Below the pieces are notes generated by a model. It had not been told where the DNA came from, made no database searches, and saw only the letters and a list, made by a program, of their open reading frames with translations. Both the position numbers and the translations under genes were made by a program. Positions 58,586-64,000 of a stretch of DNA of 64,000 nt are shown here, piece after piece; the stretch's first letter is position 1; each line of letters starts with the position of its first letter. Source of the stretch: Ulota crispa. Its lineage: Eukaryota; Streptophyta; Bryopsida; Orthotrichales; Orthotrichaceae. The stretch spans positions 36,852,002 to 36,916,001 of the forward strand of contig OY987242.1 in NCBI GenBank assembly GCA_963920765.1, written 5' to 3'.

Positions 58586-61500
58586 TCAATAGAAGAACAA
58601 CGACGACGAATCCGTGCCGTTGTGAGCGTCACGTGACAGCATGGAGCGCGCCTCCGCCACCGAGCGAGGCGGCTCCAGGTCTTTCTCTTGCAGCGCTCGG
58701 CCTTGCAACCGTTGCATTTGAGTCGCGAACACATCATCTAGAATCTGTCAATTATTGTACAAGTCATCGTCAGTCAGTCAGTCACATACTCACTTGCGTT
58801 TCAGCAACAAAACGGTACTCGTCATAGCTTGTAAAATTCAAGTGTCAGATGAACCACCTTCTGACAGACTTTCTGGTACTGCAACTATTGAGAACTGCAA
58901 CTTTCGAGTACTGCAACTTTCTAGTAGGTAGGAGGTTCATGAATGGATCATCTAAGGGCTGAAACTGATTTTTGGGGAGGTGAAACTTCTTGAAATATTT
59001 TTCGGTAAATTTTCCTGAAGAGGAATTGCCATCTAATCCAAGTTGTTTCATATCTTTTGAAGATTTGCAGAATTAGTTATGAAATGTTGAAGTTGAATGG
59101 CATAAGGCTCTAAAATGGTCCACCTCCTCAAATGTATATTGTCTGTATACATTGTTGAAGCCTATGAAAAAAAACATGTACAAACATAGTACATTTGAGG
59201 AGGTGGACCATTTTAGAGCCTGGACGCTTTGAGAACCTCCCACCTTACTGCAACTTTCTAGTACTGCAATTTTCGAGTACTGCATTTGGTTGTAACTGCT
59301 GCTGGAAATGGCTTTCTATGTTTGCAGGAAAAGGAGTTCCAGAACTTACTCCGAGGGCGAACGAAGAGCCTTTGTACCACGACCGGTTCCCTTTTCTGTT
59401 CTCCAGGAAGTGAAGCACATCCTGCACAACATATCCCCAGAAGTCACAAAATCAGCACAGCTTTGGGGGATACATGGTGCTGAACTTGGCCAGGGAGGGA
59501 AGAGAGAGATGGAGAGAAGTGCCATACCCGAGCCATCCGGTCCCAAAAGCCACGACACACGGCCACGAAGACGCGCGTGGTGAAGACGTCGTGAAGATGA
59601 GAAATGGTGTCCACAAGTTGCGTGTTGAGCGGTTGCATTCGTTCCCGGATCTCCGATTCACCGCCCGCCTCTCTCGTGTCCTGAAGTATTTTCTTCAGTT
59701 TCGTAGTGCTTTGCAACCTCGCCTGTGTTCAGTTCAGTTCAGTTCAGTTCACCACAAACAGGAAGACGTTCAGCTAAGAATCCTGCCAAGAGCCATAAAC
59801 CCTAAACCATAAACCCTAAACATGCTGAAAATGTGCAAAATGCTTACATTGTCGGCAAGTTTCTCCACGATAGATTGTAAGTAGCTTTTGTATTTGGCTC
59901 GCAGTTCTATGGTGACCTCGTTCAGACGCTCCCCGTACACAACACGGTCAGGTCCACCGCCCTCCTCGGGCAGACAGGCCACCCACGTCTTCATCTGCGA
60001 CTCTACCCTAGGTCGTAATGTGTCCAACAACCGCTTCAAGCTATTCAGCATCACGCCAAGCTGCATCAGACACAAATATAATCTGTGAGTGGGGTGTTCA
60101 ATATGCGTCAAAAATCTAAGATCTATACTTCATACTCCCTCTGTCCCTCTAAAAAGCTCCAAATCAGACACATTTCTTGTACCACTAAAAAGCTCCCTTT
60201 TGTTGATTCAAACGCTGAGAAAGCGTTTGCCATGTTCAATGATCTCATGGGGGCAAGTTAAGCAATTAGAGAGCAATCCTCTCCTAGCAAGCTTGGCCTT
60301 GCCCATATGAGGTACCATCGTTGCTACTAATCTTTAAATCATCAATAATGAGGAGCTGGCAACATGCACAAATATGGTACTTTTTGCATGGAAGTTGGGT
60401 GCCCAAACGGCGACATCAAAGCTGGAGATTTTGCATACATTTGGTAGATGGTATATTGATTCTAGGATGCATGTGTCACTAGCACAAAGACTGAAAACAC
60501 AAATAATCCTTCAGAAGGAAGCTTTTTAGACGTGTTTAGAGGAGAACAAGACAATGCAAGAGCTAATGTTTGCCTGAAGTTTTTGAAATAAAATGCAAGT
60601 CTATAACCGATCAGTGCTATTTCTAATTTCCCATCCTGGGTCAGTAAGTTTATTACCTGGCTGGGCACACTATAGATTGTAGGTTTCTGTCGACGAGTGA
60701 GCTTTTGCATGTACTGCAGACTGAACTTCTTTGAGATCATCACGTCCTTGAGAGGGAGCAACACTTCTGAGTACTGCTTCTCTAACGCTATTATCACTGC
60801 CCTTTCCACGTCTGCCACAGCCTGTCAATGGAGCACCAATGTTTTAGAATCCATTGTTTGTTAGGTTTGTTGAAATCTGCCAAAACCAGGTTTCCAGTGA
60901 AATTGATATGCTTCGAGATCTTCTAGAACAGTTAAAACCATGTTCTAATTGAGGCCATTGAGCTGTCCAACATTTTACATCTAAAACTGTTTGTGCAAGA
61001 ACAAGCACCAATAACTAAAAGCAGGAAAGAAAATTTCTGTAAAAAGGAAGTGATTGAATCATGGACTGGGGTCAAAGTAAGCGTACGCTTTCGAGGGCAA
61101 CTGTATACTCAGGCCAACGACTGATGATCACTTCATACTCATTCAGGGTCTCCTTGATTCGGTCATACACTTCTTCCACAGAAGGAGAAGTAGTGTGTTG
61201 CGTAGTCACCCATGTGCACCGCTCCTACATAAGATCAATATTAAGAAACAGTATATCAATGCAAGTTAATGTCAATTTAAAAATTGACATGTGTTGTCTC
61301 AAATTAATGCCAGTAACTTGACGTCACATAACAACATAGAGCAAGGTTCGGAAATAATTACTTTATCAAACTTGCAAAGATCGAGAAGATGCAGACGCTT
61401 GTCCTGAATCCAGAGAACAATGTACAAATGGAATAATTCCTTGGCATTCACTCCTCCTGCTTGTGTTCTGCAACCAACGCCAGCAACCCAACGGATGAAC

Positions 61501-63990
61501 TCTACTGGAAGGAAGTCGAGAGATTCCATGGCGTTAAAATAATAAAAACTGCGGGATTGAACAATGCACGATACCGGTATACAGGTTGTACAGACAGATG
61601 TAAAGTTTACATCACCAGAAACAATAAAGAAGAACGCATGTGCTGGTAAAAAAACCAGCAAAATCAAATAAAAGGAAGTTCTTATATAAGCCACTCCAAA
61701 GTGCTAAAAAAACACGAGAATATTACAACAAAGTAAATAATTACCTGCTTCGCCAAGAGACCAAGTCCTGCTGGAAATCAGCAGTAGAGAGCATAAGTTC
61801 AGCAACAGGTGGTGATGGAGCAGTTGGAGGACAGGCCACCAGAAAAGATCGCAGGCGATTTGCTAGCTCCACGTCATAAATGCTGGCTGCTATGTTGGGC
61901 AAGTCAATGGAGCTGCAGCATTCCCCGTCACCAAATACATCAGTATGCATTAAATAATGCGTCCCAACGCAGAGAAGATTTCTACCAAGTCTGCATCAGA
62001 CCCTGCTACAACATATACATCACTGTTTTAAAATGACCATGCAAGTGTTGAGAAAAAAGGAAAAATTGAGCAACAGATAGTTTACTCAAAAATGCTAGAA
62101 AGAAGAGGAGACTCAGGTTAAGCTCCCTGGTTCTCCAGGGGTTAAGTTTCAAGCAATAGGAATTTGTCTGACCTGGGCAGCACATGTTTGTTGTGTATTT
62201 CAATATCAGCACGCACTTCGCTGCGAATATTCCGGCACAAACTTCTCATCTTCTGATAAGCACTGGACATGGTCAGAGGATCCATTAGAAATCCTTCGCT
62301 GCTGCTCGACACAAACTCGTCGGTTTCCATCATGAGCCGCTTGCATCTTTTCATGGCGGCGGTCTGTCAAATTCCACAAACAACGAGCACAGAATTAACA
62401 ACAAAAAAATTAAATAGAATGACTCAAAACACGGCTACAAAACCCTAAACCCCACCCCACTCACCAGAATTCAGAAAAAGAAGGAGCAAAGGAGCAAGGA
62501 AAAACCTTGAAATAGTTTCGGAGAGTGTTCTGTGATTCCAAGGAGAGTATGTCGTGGAGCAGAGTGTAAATCTGCACTGCTGGGATTAAAGCAGGAGCTA
62601 CACACCCACGCACTGGTGCAGACGTGTCTGCCAGGCCAGACATTGAATCTTCATTGAGCGACTTGTAATTCTCGAAAACAATTGCAAGCAGTTGCTCCAC
62701 CTGCTCTTGTACTTCCACTAGAAGCCGTTTCTGTAGCAAAGGATTCAATATTATTAGAATTTGCAAGCGAAAGCTCAAGCAATACTGCTATAAAGTATAA
62801 ACCGAAGTTGTTCAAAGTGCGCAAAAAATTCATGTGCAAAAGCCACTTGGTTAAAACTTATACTTAGCGCATTCTATTGAAAGTCACGTGCACTTGGAGT
62901 ACCATGCGGAATTTATCAAAAAAATCAAACAAAAAATAAGAAGAAAGTTGATCCTCTGTTACCTCCTGTCGGTTCAAGGAGTTTTCATCACGAGCTTTGA
63001 TTATTGGGCGCAGGAGGTCATGGATGAGAACCAGGCAGTCCGCGGTGGGAGTAGCCACCTCCATAATGCAAACAAGGTACCTGGAAAAGCCGCACCAACA
63101 GACTCAGAGTGTATGTAAAACTAAAAAATTATGTATAGTTTTAAAGGTGGAGTAATGACTTTGACAAAGTTGAAATATAGAAGAACCACTGGGGGTTAAG
63201 TACCTCAGCTTTGTATATGAGATTGACACTCCATAGTAGGAAGCAAACTCAGAAAGCAGCCACAGCCAGGTGCCTTCCAATCGCAATTTGCGACGCTGGA
63301 ACTGAAGAACTCTCATCGCCACTTCCAAGACAATGTCGTAAGCTCTGGTCTCTCCCACAGGACCCCACTGCATCAAGACCCACGTCACAAGGGTGAACGT
63401 AAGTACAAAGAAACGTGCAGGTATTAAAATAAAGAGTACAAAAAAACAATAGTACTAAAAATCTGAGCACAAATATAGGTTGTGCAACTTTTGCAGGTTT
63501 TGAGTTACGCTGGCAAAGGAGGACTTTAACCTTAGCAGAGTCAACTTCACCAGATGTTAGAGTGTAGCTGAGAAACAGCTGCACTTTGCCCACGCACTCA
63601 CGCTCTGGTTCACTGTAAATGTTATACCACCGTACTCGATCGCCCTGCACAAACACCGCAATAAGTAATCTTCTCACTGACCACCACGAAACTCGAAAAC
63701 CATCGTTACTACATTGCAGTAGAACTGCAAAAACTGAATAAAAAAACACGGCGATATGCATCCGTTTTTTCCTGAAAACCGAACTAGAATGATGGTTTTA
63801 ACACTCAGAACTTACAGGATCATCACCAACTGAAGCAACGTGCACGGTCATTCGACCCTGAAGATTCCCCTTGATGTCGTGTAAATCCAACAAAAGATCG
63901 TCATTAGGATTCTCAGGCAGGCTGCACAGCCCACGACGAAGAACGGCCCTTCAGCTGTGCTCTTGAGAAGAGCAAGAGTGTGAAACCAGA
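58586..63990 (-). CDS. DUF810 / MUN-domain protein (PATROL1-like), 5' end outside window
   Basis: Plant DUF810 proteins are related to Munc13 and act in vesicle tethering or plasma-membrane delivery. Exons: 63816-63990 (5' edge uncertain), 63531-63644, 63204-63367, 62963-63080, 62506-62730, 62173-62363, 61745-61912, 61362-61467, 61087-61224, 60657-60821, 59848-60060, 59528-59722, 59350-59421, 58586-58744. About 720 residues are visible and all phases from 63644 down close. Motifs: WYNIYSEPERECVGKVQLFL (C2-like strand region), LEVAMRVLQFQRRKLRLEG, KRLMMETDEFVSSSSEGFLM, VAELMLSTADFQQDLVSW, KLTRRQKPTIYSVPSQLG, FWDRMARDVLHFLENRKG, SWYKGSSFALG and LQEKDLEPPRSVAEARSML near the stop. Closest in memory is the Arabidopsis DUF810 member with an internal C2-like region rather than PATROL1 itself. 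The first exon has a reading-frame problem (see findings). Confidence 0.88.
58870..58924. repeat. Degenerate 16-bp minisatellite, left part
   Basis: Units of TACTGCAACTTTCGAG type. The array continues after the inserted element at 59247-59288 with the same unit. In the last DUF810 intron. Confidence 0.75.
58924..59247. mobile_element. AAGGTAGGAGGTTC-family MITE (last DUF810 intron)
   Basis: Left GTAGGTAGGAGGTTCATGAA, right on the complement GTAAGGTGGGAGGTTCTCAAA. Collinear with 28261-28598, including the internal hairpin (AAAATGGTCCACCTCCTC facing GAGGAGGTGGACCATTTT). Inserted into the TACTGCAACTTTC minisatellite, which lies on both sides. Confidence 0.8.
59727..59751. repeat. GTTCA pentanucleotide repeat
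   Basis: About five units of GTTCA just before (on the gene strand, upstream of) the acceptor for the 59528-59722 exon. Simple sequence in the intron polypyrimidine-side region. Confidence 0.8.
60135..60545. mobile_element. Stowaway-like MITE, copy 3, right end lost (DUF810 intron)
   Basis: Left TACTCCCTCTGTCCCTCTAAAA. The interior closely matches 49584-50002 (AGCTCCAAATCAGACACATT). The right side reaches AAGCTTTTTAGACGTGTTTAGAGG but lacks the final GGACAGAGGGAGTA. Lies in the intron 60061-60656. Confidence 0.8.
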
Positions 63991-64000
63991 CTGAAAAAAA

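Overview
This window looks like nuclear DNA of a land plant. Every recognisable protein gene is cut into short exons with GT-AG introns (two GC-AG exceptions). The proteins are plant-type: a plastid-type glutaredoxin, a nepenthesin-type aspartic protease and a plant DUF810/MUN protein. There is also a decayed piece of plant mitochondrial 18S rRNA. The background is AT-rich and crowded with small inverted-repeat transposons. I cannot fix the species; nothing here demands a flowering plant.

Layout, left to right. 318-3680 (+) is the C-terminal part of translation initiation factor eIF5B, cut by the left edge. 6144-6467 (-) is a possible small gene of unknown function in a GC-rich patch. 11169-17085 (-) is a complete 15-exon NOP14 gene (small-subunit ribosome assembly) with telo-box motifs just upstream. 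19258-21930 (+) is a complete 5-exon glutaredoxin. 26233-29071 (-) is a complete 3-exon aspartic protease. 29072-43096 is about 14 kb without a convincing gene, full of transposon remnants, including a mitochondrial rRNA fragment nested inside a hairpin element. 43097-49435 (-) is a complete 6-exon sorbitol dehydrogenase whose introns are packed with repeats. 55334-56185 (-) is a disordered four-repeat protein with a dehydrin-like N-terminus and ABRE-type motifs upstream. 58586-63990 (-) is a DUF810/MUN-domain protein whose 5' end runs off the right edge.

The genes do not form a pathway; this is ordinary eukaryotic gene order. Two (eIF5B, NOP14) serve translation and ribosome building, three (glutaredoxin, sorbitol dehydrogenase, repeat protein) fit redox, polyol or stress physiology, and DUF810/MUN proteins are linked to membrane trafficking.

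The repeats are the most distinctive content. At least ten elements begin and end with TTAA followed by CC(C/T), a piggyBac-like signature. Others are Stowaway-like, pogo/mariner-like and several unnamed inverted-repeat families. Exon boundaries were placed by eye using splice consensus, reading phase and protein-family similarity; for the complete genes all phases close. No searches were run.
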